The notes under the pieces were generated by a model. The model was not told where the DNA came from, searched no databases, and saw only the letters and a list, made by a program, of their open reading frames with translations. A DNA stretch of 23,302 nucleotides. It comes from Bremia lactucae. Lineage: Eukaryota; Oomycota; Peronosporomycetes; Peronosporales; Peronosporaceae. Position numbers and translations under genes: made by a program. Positions 9,641 to 18,409 of the stretch are shown piece after piece. The stretch covers positions 5,577,085 to 5,600,386 of the forward strand of contig NC_090615.1 of NCBI RefSeq assembly GCF_004359215.1, given 5' to 3'. The number at the start of each line of letters is the position of its first letter. Position 1 is the first letter of the stretch.

Positions 9641-9646
9641 ATCAAA

Positions 9647-10130
9647 ATGGTACGTACATCGGATAAATTAAGGTGGGACTACAAGCGAGTCTCCGACTCG
9701 GAGCAGGACCAGCAGGCCTCGGTCATAAGACGGATACATGATCCGGTGTTCGGCAGCTATTTAAACGTTGGCGTCTGAATGGTCACCTCTTTTAGGGCGG
9801 AGCCATCGGGAAAACACGCTGGAGGATCTATCAAGAGATTTAATGCAGTAAGTAAAGAGATACCAGCAGCGACACGTCTTGACACAGCTGAAAACACGAA
9901 GATTCTAGCCGTCATTAAGGAGGCGGAGGTCCTGCACGCTGTGACGGGGCTCAGCCGACACAAAGCTAAAGGTCCGGACAGGCTCAACAATGAGTTTTAC
10001 AAAGACACTCAGGCGTTGATGGTACCGGCGTGGTAAAACTGTTTAATGAAATTGCCTGGATTGGTCGAGAAACGGATTTTTTTAGCGTTCGTATACCGCC
10101 CTATAACTCCGCGAAAAGACCCGACCTGCA
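9647..10130 (+). pseudogene. LINE reverse transcriptase, 5' part
   Basis: One frame from ATG 9647 runs through a single TGA (9776-9778) to 10034. It holds AVIKEAEVLHAVTGLSRHKA and KGPDRLNNEFYKD, the N-terminal RT block of non-LTR retrotransposons ('L..NKAPGPDGL..EFYK'). After a stop at 10034-10036 the similarity fades. There is no sign of the endonuclease domain upstream; LINEs are often cut at the 5' end, but here another element abuts. Confidence 0.75.
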
Positions 10131-10754
10131 CAAGCCGTGAGATGCATTGTCTTAGAGCGCATCAAAATCACCGCTTCGACTGTTATATTTCACTGTCCAG
10201 CGATAAGGTTGCGATCGTGACGGTTGCTATAATGCGACTAAAAATTACCTGGATACGAGTCAATGCGTCCTCTTTGGACTAGGTCATCGACATTATATGA
10301 AATAATAGTTGGTCTTCCTCTTGCCTCTTCCGGTAATTCAATCCGATCGACTTGCTTAAAGAAGTGCACCTGCCTTTGACATCATTGCTGTGATCGAAAC
10401 TGTTGCTGAGGAAAATTCAACGTTAGGTTTACACCAACGAGTAGCAACAGGAAGTATACTGATAGAACTTTCTGCTCAAAGGTGTTGATCCCCAGATAAT
10501 TCGCGCATACAGCAAACACGAGGCCACCACCTAGTGCCTTTAATTAATTCCAACCATCAACCAGAAGGGAGCCCTCATTGCCTGAAATTGTAGACTCCCA
10601 ACACAGAAGGTGTAGAAGATGTTGCCAAATTGGGCATATTATAAGGACTTGTCCAGCGTAGCAAATACAAAGCCAGATACAAAGATAGATAGATAGATAA
10701 ATAGATAGATAGATAGATTATCCGTCGTTTCAAGATACACTGATAATTACGTTA
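10131..10754. other. Unrecognised insertion or diverged stretch inside the LINE
   Basis: Separates two RT blocks that are close together in an intact LINE. No TIR, LTR or ORF of note was found. It ends in a GATA microsatellite. The extra length suggests a decayed insertion. Confidence 0.35.
10684..10718 (+). repeat. (GATA)n microsatellite
   Basis: About nine GATA units with a single interruption (GATAAATA). Confidence 0.9.
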
Positions 10755-10769
10755 TGGAATTCAGGGGAT

Positions 10770-10988
10770 TTTGAGGACGCAATGGATTATAGACCCATCT
10801 CGTAGCAGATGAGTTATAAGATTTCTTGCAAATATGCTGGCAACCAGGCTGCAGCAGGTCCTACCTAGACTTATCGGAAACGCTCAAAAAAGATTTGTGA
10901 AAGGGCGTCAAATGAGGAAGACCGTAATGATGATGCTAGCCAGTCGACAACAGCAACCTCAGACCCCGAGAAGGGGGCGGATGGAAGC
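10770..10988 (+). pseudogene. LINE reverse transcriptase, middle part
   Basis: DAMDYRPIS, a stop, QMSYKI, then in another frame FLANMLATRLQQVLPRLIGN and QKRFVKGRQMRKTVMMML. This is the RT block 'RPISLL...YKI..K.LA.RL..VLP.LI...Q.GFV.GR' of LINEs, following on from the block at 9.9 kb. The conserved Gln-Gly before FV is QKR here. It breaks off exactly where a family B LTR begins at 10989, before the catalytic YxDD box. Confidence 0.75.
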
Positions 10989-11315
10989 TGTACGCGGGCA
11001 CGTCGTAATGCGGCCACGCTCTTCTTATACACACCCCCTAGCACAGCGAGGAAGCGGTTGAACCAGCTTCTCTTGCGTGCAGTGAGGTAGTTGTGGTGGG
11101 CGCGTTTGCGACCTCAACCAACTCACTAAGTACTCTGGTTAAGTGTCGTCATGGGAGCGGTAATCCGTCTCCTCGTGCGCACTTACCAAGTAGGAAGTAG
11201 ATTTTAGACTGATTTGTAATAAATAGAATTAAATACAATACCTTTTTTACCAATAAAAATGTTATCTCTATAGATAACATTTAATATGTATTGCGAGCGT
11301 ATCTTTCTAGATACC
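10989..11315 (-). repeat. Family B LTR fragment, interrupted by copia
   Basis: The minus-strand LTR ends at 10989 (CCGCGTACA on the minus strand). It matches 14426-14755 base for base with scattered changes up to TCTAGATACC at 11315, then stops at the copia LTR. The missing U3 half would be expected beyond the copia element. Confidence 0.8.
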
Positions 11316-11316
11316 T

Positions 11317-11741
11317 TGTTGAAGATTGATGTATTCATCGAAAGTGTTGCACTTTATGCATATGCGTGTATACGGGATCGAATGACAAGAATAATACGGA
11401 GGAGTTGAGTGTGGAAAATATCGCGTGTTGGGGCTCAGTCGGGTAAGGCATGGCGGTGCGACCCACTGGTCACCGGTTCGATACCCGGTAACGACAAAAA
11501 GTAAAACCTTCGGGAACTGGTGTTTGGGGTTCACCAGCCCTGTACCGCCAGACAGTGACGTTCCCCGTTTTATGGTAGTCCACATATCTGGGAAAGGGGG
11601 CGCAGCAAACGATAGGAAATAATTAACGGTAGGATAAAGCTAACGGTAGGATAAAGTTAAACTCGAAATATAACTTACTTTCCGGTTTGCAATCTCGACC
11701 GTAAGCCCATCTTCAAGCTCATAGCGTTACGTAATTCAACA
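11317..11741 (+). repeat. 5' LTR of a Ty1/copia element
   Basis: Begins TGTTG and ends CAACA, a 5-bp inverted terminal repeat, and is 425 bp long. The left border coincides with the break in the family B LTR and the right border with the primer-binding site. It contains a 16-bp unit repeated in tandem (TAACGGTAGGATAAAG at 11624 and 11641) and a tRNA-like segment. No second copy is seen in the window. Confidence 0.75.
11431..11495 (+). other. tRNA-like segment with A and B boxes inside the copia LTR
   Basis: GGCTCAGTCGGG (11432-11443) resembles the pol III A box, and GGTTCGATACC (11475-11485) fits the B box consensus. They are 31 bases apart. ACCGG and CCGGT around the B box could form a T stem, though with an 8-base loop. 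Only part of an acceptor stem can be drawn, so it is not a functional tRNA. It could be a SINE head in the LTR or a tRNA-derived promoter. Confidence 0.4.
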
Positions 11742-11757
11742 GGTTATGAGCCCAAGC
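11742..11757 (+). promoter_or_regulatory. Copia primer-binding site complementary to initiator tRNA anticodon arm
   Basis: GGTTATGAGCCCAAGC directly follows the LTR. Its complement contains GGGCTCATAACC, the conserved anticodon loop (CUCAUAA) and part of the stem of eukaryotic initiator tRNA-Met. Copia-type elements are known to prime from such an internal, half-tRNA site. Confidence 0.75.
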
Positions 11758-13874
11758 AACGACTTCGGTTTTGAGATTGAGCCTTTTGACGGCTCAAACT
11801 ACGTGCTATGGAGCTACAAGTGGAAGATGTACCTCATGTCCAAGGGGTTGTGGGGAGCTGTCTCCGGTGTAGACGCTCCAAATGCTGTGAAGGAGCAGCA
11901 AGCGCACGCCGCGATCGCGCTGAATTCGAGTGACGCGCAATTGATGCACATTATCGACGCGACGACGGCGAGAGAGGTGTGGGGAAGGCTGGCGAAGTTT
12001 CATCGCACACAAGACATGGCGAATCGACTTTGGCTTAAGGAGAAGATTGCGTCGTTTAAGTATACAGCTTCAAGTATCAGTGCCCACGTGACAGAGCTTG
12101 AAGACCTAGTCATGAAGATGAATAGCGTTAACTGCGGGCCACGTGAAGAAGACGTATGTGCGGTGATGCTGAGGAGTCTACCTGCAAGCTACGAGAGCTT
12201 AGTGCAGGCGTTTCGCATGTCGGTGTCAAGTTTTAATTTCAGCGACCTCGTGAGCAAATTGATTGCTGAGGAAGTGCGGCACAAGGACACGGCACGTGTA
12301 GAAGAAGCAACGGCTCTTTACACAAGCAAGAGAAACGGAAAACAGCACCCGAAGAAACAGCAAGAACGGCGTACTAAGAAACCTTCAGGAGCGTGTCATA
12401 ATTGTGGCAAGGTCGGCCACTATGCTAGGGATTGCCGTTCAAGTCGTGGACCAAGAGAAACACGAGAAGGGGGACACGAACACTCCAACGTCGCATTTAA
12501 TGCAAGCGAAGGGTCCGTCAGCGACTGCTGGGTAATGGACAGTGGCGCATCTGCACACATGTGCAAGGACCGGGAAGCTTTTGTGGAGTATGAGGAAGTG
12601 TGCCAGGCGCGCAGTATATCAAGCGCGAAGAGTAATGTGAAGCTCAAGGTCATCGGTCACGGAACGGTGAAGCTGCGCGTTTGGACCGGACATGCTTGGA
12701 CCGACGCTCGCCTCGAAAACACTCTCCATGTCGAAGATCTGTCAAAGAATTTATTCTCGCTTACAGCTGCATCAGCGCGAGGCATGACAGTAGAGATCAC
12801 GCGCAACGAGTGCGTCGTGAAGTGGGGCGGGACACCAGTTGCCACTGGAAGGAAGCAGGGCTTCCTGATGTACCTCAACGTTGAGGCTGGTGCGGAGTGT
12901 CACGTAGCCGCGTACGAGAGCGAGCTATGGCACAGAAGACTGGGTCACGCATCGTACGGGACGATTAATGATATGATCAAGGACGGAAGGATCAAAGGCG
13001 CGGAAATGAAGACCGACGTCGTGTGTGACGTATGCGCAACGTCCAAGCAAGTGCGCAAGTCATTTAAGGCAAGCGAGGAAGACAAGGGACTCAGGGAGAG
13101 TGCGCGTTTTGACTACATCGTGTGCTCCGACGTACTTGGACCAATCACTCCAGCTTCAAGATCCGGCTTCAAGTACATTGTGAGTTTTATCATGATGAAG
13201 AGCCGGTACGTGACGGTTTATCCTTTGCGAAAGAAGAGTGAAGTCATGAGCGCGTTCGCAAGGTTTTATCGGGAAATCAAGATAGCGTCTGGGACTAAGA
13301 TCAAGGTCATTCGAAGTGACAACGGTGGTGAGAACCGGAACACGGCAATGAACAACTTCTGCAAGGAGAAGCTCATCAAGCAAGAGTACACAGTTCCATA
13401 CAATCCTGAATAGAACGATATGGCAGAGCGCATGAATCGAACTCTGGTAGAGATGACCCGCTGCATGCTTAAGGACAGCGGTCTCGACAAGTCTTACTGG
13501 TGCGAAGCGTTGATGACAGCAGCAGACATTCGGAACGTGGTTCCAAACTCGTCGAACAAGAAGTCAAGTCCGTATGAGATGTTGTGTAAGCGAAAGCCGC
13601 GCATCGATCATATGCGCGTGTTTGGTTCGCAATGCTACGCGCATGTTACAAAGGAGAAACGAAGAAGCTGGACGATTCGGGCGTGAAGTGTTATTTTCTT
13701 GGCTATGCAAAGAATCACAAGGCGTACTGACAACTTAACGCGGATGACGGCTCTATCATAATTTCAAGAAGCGTGACCTTTGCTGAGCATTCCATTTCGA
13801 AGGCAATGAAAAGAGAAGACGAGCGAATTATCGACATCATTGAAGATGAAGAGAATTTAGAGACGTCGACACTT
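11746..13874 (+). pseudogene. Ty1/copia Gag-protease-integrase polyprotein, interrupted
   Basis: Polyprotein of a copia retrotransposon, open for 555 codons and then broken by TAG (13411-13413), a one-base frameshift near 13665 and TGA (13728-13730). The ATG at 11746 lies in the primer-binding site. Order: Gag (PFDGSNYVLWSYKWKMYL, residues about 10-30; UBN2-type body to about 190), CCHC knuckle C217-x2-C220-x4-H225-x4-C230, retropepsin DSGA at 265-268, pre-integrase zinc finger H396/H401/C427/C430, integrase core D462, D525 and E561 with 35 residues between the last two. All these residues are intact. The conserved segment before E561 reads NPE-stop-NDMAERMNRT. The sequence meets an assembly gap before the RT, so RT and RNase H are not seen. 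Confidence 0.9.
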
Positions 13875-13974
13875 NNNNNNNNNNNNNNNNNNNNNNNNNN
13901 NNNNNNNNNNNNNNNNNNNNNNNNNNNNNNNNNNNNNNNNNNNNNNNNNNNNNNNNNNNNNNNNNNNNNNNNNN
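13875..13974. other. Assembly gap (100 N)
   Basis: Exactly 100 N, which usually marks a gap of unknown true size. Copia pol on the left and a minus-strand gypsy Gag on the right are both cut by it. Confidence 0.99.
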
Positions 13975-14228
13975 TGGGCGACACCGCATTGCACCACGAC
14001 TAAAAGCCAGTGGACAATCGTGTGCGCCGCAGTTCTATCAAACTTGGGCGGGTCCATCCGAATGGGCCTCGGCTGATGCGGCCGGGCAGAGAGCATCTCA
14101 ACAGTCCTGTTGAGACCCACGCTCCGAGCCTGCTCATGCCTCAGCTCATCCTGAGTCTGAGCGACGGACTCCGCCGCAGCATGGCTGTGGCCCGGACGCG
14201 GCTGTCCGAATACATCAAACTGCTCCAA
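13975..14228 (-). pseudogene. Gag N-terminal part of gypsy family B
   Basis: On the minus strand an 84-codon frame, opening directly after a TAG, reads LEQFDVFGQPRPGHSHAAAE and then RMDPPKFDRTAAHTIVHWLL into CGVA at the gap. The KFD-T-AHTIVHWL block is a typical oomycete gypsy Gag segment. It lies downstream of the primer-binding site and LTR of the same strand, in the normal LTR-PBS-Gag order. The rest is hidden or lost in the assembly gap. Confidence 0.7.
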
Positions 14229-14403
14229 CTAAGCAACATGTTACTCAGGAGGACTACCCACGAGCCTAGTTAAAGCTTGTTCATCAAGTCTTTCCGCCAT
14301 ATGCCCTGCCACATCCCGATGATGTTCGGCGAGGTGGGGGAAATGAGCCCAATCAATAATGAGGCTCATCCTCACGTACACACGCAGAGACGCGGGTCGT
14401 GGG

Positions 14404-14423
14404 AAGAATTTCAAGTGCTACCA
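14404..14423 (-). promoter_or_regulatory. Primer-binding site, family B
   Basis: The minus strand reads TGGTAGCACTTGAAATTC two bases after the LTR end at 14426. The first eleven bases equal those of the other gypsy lineages here, so the same tRNA probably primes them. Confidence 0.6.
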
Positions 14424-14425
14424 AC

Positions 14426-14958
14426 TGTAGGCGGGCACGTCGTAATGCGGCCACGCTCTACTTAGACACACACCCTAGCACAGCGAGGAAGCGGTTAAAC
14501 CAGCTTCTCTTGCGTGCAGTGAGGTAATTGTGGTGGGCGCCTTAGCGACCTAACCCAACGCACTAAGTACTCTAGTAAATTGTCGTCACGGGAGCGGTAA
14601 TCCGGCACACTCGTGCGCACTTACTAGGTAGAAAGTAGTTTTCAGACTGATTCATATTTAATCGCATCAAATATAAATACCTATTTTTACCAATCAAAAT
14701 GTCATCTCTATAGATAACACTTAATATGTATTGCGAGCGTATCTTTCTAGATACCTCGCGTAACGGATGACGCTAGCCGTCATCCCTCCTAATGTAAATG
14801 AGCCTATGTGCATCACATATACAAGGGTTGGTCACAATGTGAACCATACTCTAGAGGTAGGTCTAATTTCTTAATTCAAGTAATTGATCATCCCCTCAAG
14901 TACAATAAGTGTACTTAACGGGGTCTTTGTAACATTAGGGCAAAGTTAGTTCGTTACA
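14426..14958 (-). repeat. Full-length 5' LTR, gypsy family B
   Basis: On the minus strand it runs from TGTAACGAAC (14958) to GCCTACA (14426), 533 bp. It matches 592-944 (its first two thirds, reversed) and 10989-11315 (its last two thirds). The flanks CCAAC and GGTTA do not form a target duplication; the left side is the internal part of its own element. Confidence 0.85.
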
Positions 14959-14989
14959 GGTTAACTACCTATTAGAGATCTTGCACTTA

Positions 14990-15105
14990 ATAGAAAATAT
15001 ACAATCTGTTCTCTTTCTCTCCATTGCAAAAATCGAACCCGCGCCAAATGTAGTACGCCTACCCTGCATAAAACCCACTTGAGCTACGGGACGATCACTA
15101 CACCC
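14990..15105 (-). repeat. tRNA-derived SINE-like sequence
   Basis: On the minus strand TAGCTCAAGTGGG (15086-15074) fits the pol III A box and GGTTCGATTTT (15039-15029) the B box, 34 bases apart. A small stem (GTAG/CTAC) stands in place of the anticodon arm. The acceptor arm does not pair and no 3' CCA-compatible end is seen, so it is a tRNA-derived repeat, not a tRNA gene. tRNA-derived SINEs are known from Phytophthora. Confidence 0.45.
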
Positions 15106-15457
15106 AATGTCTTCCGATGCATTGTGCAAGACAAATTCGAACACATGCACGGAATACATCACCTTCATTTTTTTTTGTAAAAGTAGGAAGCGGCAAGCAA
15201 AAACAAAACGTGTGATAAAATTGTCAGAAGCTGAAATGTTATGGTGTCAAAGTTCTCTTTGCGATGCGATTAATCATACAAAGCAGACTAATGCTTTAAA
15301 CTTTTATTCGCATTATTAGCAGATGCTTAAATGCTGCATCTTAAAAAAAACACTTATATTTGGTAACTCAATTTGAAGGCACTTACACGCACCAAATTTT
15401 GTTACCGTGAAGTTCTGTTCCTTGCATTTTTTATTTATTACTATAGAGGAATACGGG
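15106..15457. other. Intergenic, nothing recognised
   Basis: AT-rich sequence without a supported gene. Its right border is the start of the 1.6-kb repeated unit. Confidence 0.5.
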
Positions 15458-15700
15458 GTGGACCGATGGTTTCGCACGAGCAAATCATCTCTGGACATAC
15501 TCATCACGCGTCGAAACTACCGACGACGCGAAAACAAAATAAATTTAATCATTTCGTATTTTTTTTAATTAAATAAGTAAGGGTTTATTTTATAAATAGG
15601 TATTCTTATTAAATTTTTATATTCGTATATGCTAAATTAATTACTTTGTAAATTTTATATTATTTATGAAAGGAACAATTTAGCTTTTGCTCATCACGCA

Positions 15701-15919
15701 TTGACTCAATACTCAATGCGAAGGATATCTATGTTGATTCAAGCAAAATTGAGTTATAAGCACGGGCGCCGTAAGAAAATCGGTGATGGAGCAGTCAGAA
15801 ACTGGTTTATTGAAGTTTATTATTCTCGCTACGATGGGATCATGCACTACGCACTATTATGGATGGTCTGGGCTATTCATGTGATTTGGCAGATGTTATT
15901 TGATAAATCTTTGTTATAA
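15701..15919 (+). other. 72-codon frame of unknown function, left copy
   Basis: Begins MTQYSMRRISMLIQAK; the middle is basic (KHGRRKKIGDG) and the C-terminal third is aromatic and hydrophobic (MHYALLWMVWAIHVIWQM). The counterpart at 19856-20074 differs by one residue. No family recognised. Open frames preserved in both copies prove little, because the copies are nearly identical. Confidence 0.2.
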
Positions 15920-16326
15920 TTGTTTAATTGAAGGATAGCCTTGTTGTTTTACAGAAAAAGCAAGTCAGCTTTTATCGTACGATGTGACACAGCGTTTAAC
16001 ACCAACGCTGCAGTGCCAATCGCATTGATTAAGAAATTCCCCAAGCATTAATAGTTTTTACTACCTAAAGGTGGCCATAATGATCCAACATCAGGTGGTG
16101 GCGCCAAAGTTGAATGAAGAAATGCCCAAGAAAAACTTATAGAAAATAATAATTCACTACAAATATATAAAAGCATGTCATTTCGCTAATAAATTATCCG
16201 CTTGTTGCCTATTTATGCAAATTGTTGCAACGTCGACAATGCCTATCGAAGACTGACTTCACGGCAGTAGCGCAAGGCTGAAATTCGCCAAGACGTAGTA
16301 TTACATCAAAGATTTACAGATGGGTG

Positions 16327-16512
16327 CTATTGCTGCTTATAATACTTCGCAAAATAAACTGTGTGGCAAAGCACACAAATTTTCGTTACGATTCGCTCTA
16401 CCAACCAAAAGTCATTTATGGAACCCAGAGAATCAGCAAAAAGTTGAGGTCGCTGTGCTTGAAGATGTAGCCGGATGCGCTTGTTGACGCTTAGAGAATA
16501 ATGGACACACAA
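16327..16512 (-). other. 61-codon frame of unknown function, left copy
   Basis: Minus-strand frame downstream of the RXLR-like frame on the same strand, ending VERIVTKICVLCHTVYFAKY. Identical in the right copy (20482-20667). It has aromatic spacing that might belong to an effector C-terminal region displaced by frameshifts, but this is only a guess. Confidence 0.2.
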
Positions 16513-16641
16513 TCGAAAAAAAACGAAGCTACGTAAGTGTTGTTGTTAAAATTAGTTGAACTTTTATCTTGAAGTATCGTAAACTCGCTTCGAGGAACGC
16601 CAAAAGCACGTTTTGTGCCACTGCTGGAAGGTGGGGCAGAT

Positions 16642-16866
16642 CTAAGGAAGCTTTAAATACTTGGTAGGCCTATTCCTAGGGTCATTATACAGAGGATTTG
16701 ATCGACCAGGCTCCAACGCCCCGTAGTTGATCGTTTTAGGCCGTTAAATTCTTCTCACTTGACCACTTGCTGATCCGCGGTCTTCGACGTCGTCTTCAGG
16801 GTTGGAAGCTTTAGTGCTGAGTAAAATCGTTGCCCCAGCCACAAAGATCAAGAAACAAGTACGCAT
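16642..16866 (-). pseudogene. RXLR-effector-like gene, left copy, stop inside the RXLR motif
   Basis: Paralogue of the frame at 20797-21021. The start (ATG at 16866-16864), the signal-peptide stretch and the acidic NPEDDVEDRG stretch are the same. The codons that spell R-T-L-R in the right copy read R-I-stop-R here; the stop is TAA at 16746-16744. One further change (Ile to Ser) lies eight residues before the motif. Translation would yield only a signal peptide and about 20 residues, so this copy is dead as an effector. The initiator-like element at 16919-16905 is unchanged. Its right end lies 190 bp from the LTR of the inverted repeat. Confidence 0.6.
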
Positions 16867-16904
16867 TATTACTAAGATGAAGGAGCCCAATTCTTTCGAG
16901 GATG

Positions 16905-16919
16905 CAAATGTAGAATGAA
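16905..16919 (-). promoter_or_regulatory. Oomycete-type initiator, left copy
   Basis: The minus strand reads TTCATTCTACATTTG, identical to the right copy; see 21060-21074. Confidence 0.5.
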
Positions 16920-17056
16920 GTCGGCAATCAAGGAATATCTACCTCTCTACGCCATTTGCGATCAACAATACCAGAGGATGACGCCAATTTCGAAAAGTCA
17001 TTTGCAACGTAGGACTCCAATTTAGCGTCTAGATAACATGACCGCGCCACTGTATC

Positions 17057-17504
17057 TGTAACGGGGCACTGCGACTTGTACTGTTTCAGTACAAGTCCAC
17101 TTCACACTGCTTCAGATGTGAGTGGTGCCTCTCGTTAAGTAACGTACACTGTACGTGCAGAGGAAGACTTTCCTTAAGACAAGTTAACTTAAGGGTAAAA
17201 TGAAAACTGTATTAATATAGTTAAGTGTCTTGTTAATCTATCTTTGTAAATGTTGTCTTAACTATAAACTAATACTAAACATGTAAATGAATTCTTATCT
17301 ATCTTATCTCGTAACTCTCTTTGATTACTTCTACAGCTGATTAGTCTGCGGAATAAATAGACATAATGGTCTATACCTATTTATGGATAAGAATTCAGGA
17401 AATTACTATTTAAAGTAATTTCCTCCAAATATTATCTACCTTTTGGATAATATTAATTAACAATCTTTTATTGTTAATTTCATGTAACGATACACCCCGT
17501 TACA
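17057..17504 (-). repeat. Family A 3' LTR, left tip of the inverted repeat
   Basis: The minus strand reads TGTAACGGGG at 17504 and CCCCGTTACA at 17057, 448 bp. The polypurine tract stands on its inner side (17505-17517, minus strand AAGGGAGGGGTGA), so this is a 3' LTR of a minus-strand element. It has U5 hairpins, for example a 9-bp stem CTTGTACTG around TTT near 17083. Confidence 0.85.
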
Positions 17505-17623
17505 TCACCCCTCCCTTAAACGACAATCACTCTGAATGTCATTAGGTGGAGTGGTCGCTAAATGACCACTTAATTTTTAAAATGATTTTGATTGGTCAGA
17601 TCCATCATTTTAAATTCCATCGC

Positions 17624-18040
17624 ATGAAGGAACAATTCATGCGGGGTGAGGATAGTGTTGAACCTTCGGCTGCGGTTCGTGCAGCCGCGGGTGACGCATT
17701 GTTATCTCTTGCGGTAGACGTTCCGTCTACCGTAGTGTCTTCCACTCGCACAACACTTGGTGTTGCGAGTGCACGTGGTGATTCACCACGTGAGTACGAC
17801 CCCTCTTTAGAGGTCGATTATGAGTGCGAGTCGGACGAAATGGCCGACTCGGGGAGGATGGAACAGTCGCCTGATACCCGTCAGGCGGCTGATTATGAGC
17901 CTTCGAATGAGAGGGCTCATTCTGATAGACGAGTTAAGAGTCTATTTGGATCCGACGATGAAGATGATCCCTCATCGCCCTTCCGTCTTCCGTACGGTCA
18001 CCTGTACGTGTTTCTGTGCAAGGTGATGACGATGGCGTAA
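17624..18040 (+). pseudogene. Antisense ORF of family A, left arm
   Basis: Antisense to its element, whose PPT and LTR are on the minus strand. In-frame ATGs at 17546, 17624 and 17639 are possible; MRGEDS at 17639 matches the right-arm start. The product is Ala/Ser-rich first, then strongly acidic (DPSLEVDYECESDEMADSGR, SLFGSDDEDDPSSP). After the TAA at 18040 a shifted frame continues (SHRKKSSCGTPASVG, then a stop, then TTPHNKY and VATKLHGLDPS) to the arm's end. No known domain. The right arm and the family B frame at 1-434 share the DPSL-VDY motif. Confidence 0.55.
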
Positions 18041-18247
18041 GCCATCGTAAGAAAAGTTCTTGTGGTACCCCTGCTTCAGTGGGTTCCACTCATGGGAATG
18101 AAGACAGTAAAATGTTTCATCTCGCTCCTGAAACGAAGCCGTAGCTTTTGCCAGAGCGGCTCATCAATAGCTTGTCTGGAGAAACTACTCCTCACAATAA
18201 ATATCCTTTATTTGTTGCGACAAAGCTACATGGCCTTGATCCCAGCG

Positions 18248-18409
18248 GAGGAGTTCTTTTCTCAAATTTAACGCGATTCGCGTTAAGTTTTTGAAGCTAG
18301 GCATCGCGTCCAATGTCTTTGACATTGCGAATGAACGCGATCCAGGCTTGCATAAGCGAGACTTTATCTCGCTTGTTGTTGCCACTATACCATCGATGCT
18401 TGAAAAAAG
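18248..18409. other. Spacer at the centre of the inverted repeat
   Basis: Present only once. On the minus strand it continues the right arm's element sequence, so the right arm is the longer one and the left was joined here. It contains a perfect 8-bp hairpin, TTAACGCG-ATT-CGCGTTAA, near 18267-18285. Confidence 0.6.

Larger units (their letters stand above)
15458..17056. repeat. 1.6-kb direct repeat, left copy
   Basis: Matches 19610-21212. By eye I count nine substitutions over about 1.5 kb after 15545, with small indels only in the first 100 bases. Its first 75 bases resemble the gypsy integrase region at 6590-6650 (CATCACGCGTCGAAA followed by ACGACGCG). The rest is AT-rich and carries the RXLR-like frame near its right end, on the minus strand. 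Confidence 0.95.

Noticed and set aside
11431..11495. A functional tRNA gene
   Set aside because: Only weak acceptor pairing and an 8-base T loop.
12657..12878. Several 65-80-codon frames on both strands within the copia element
   Set aside because: Shadows of the long Gag-pol frame, which carries all recognisable motifs.
15020..15100. A functional tRNA gene on the minus strand
   Set aside because: Pol III boxes are present but the two acceptor halves do not pair.
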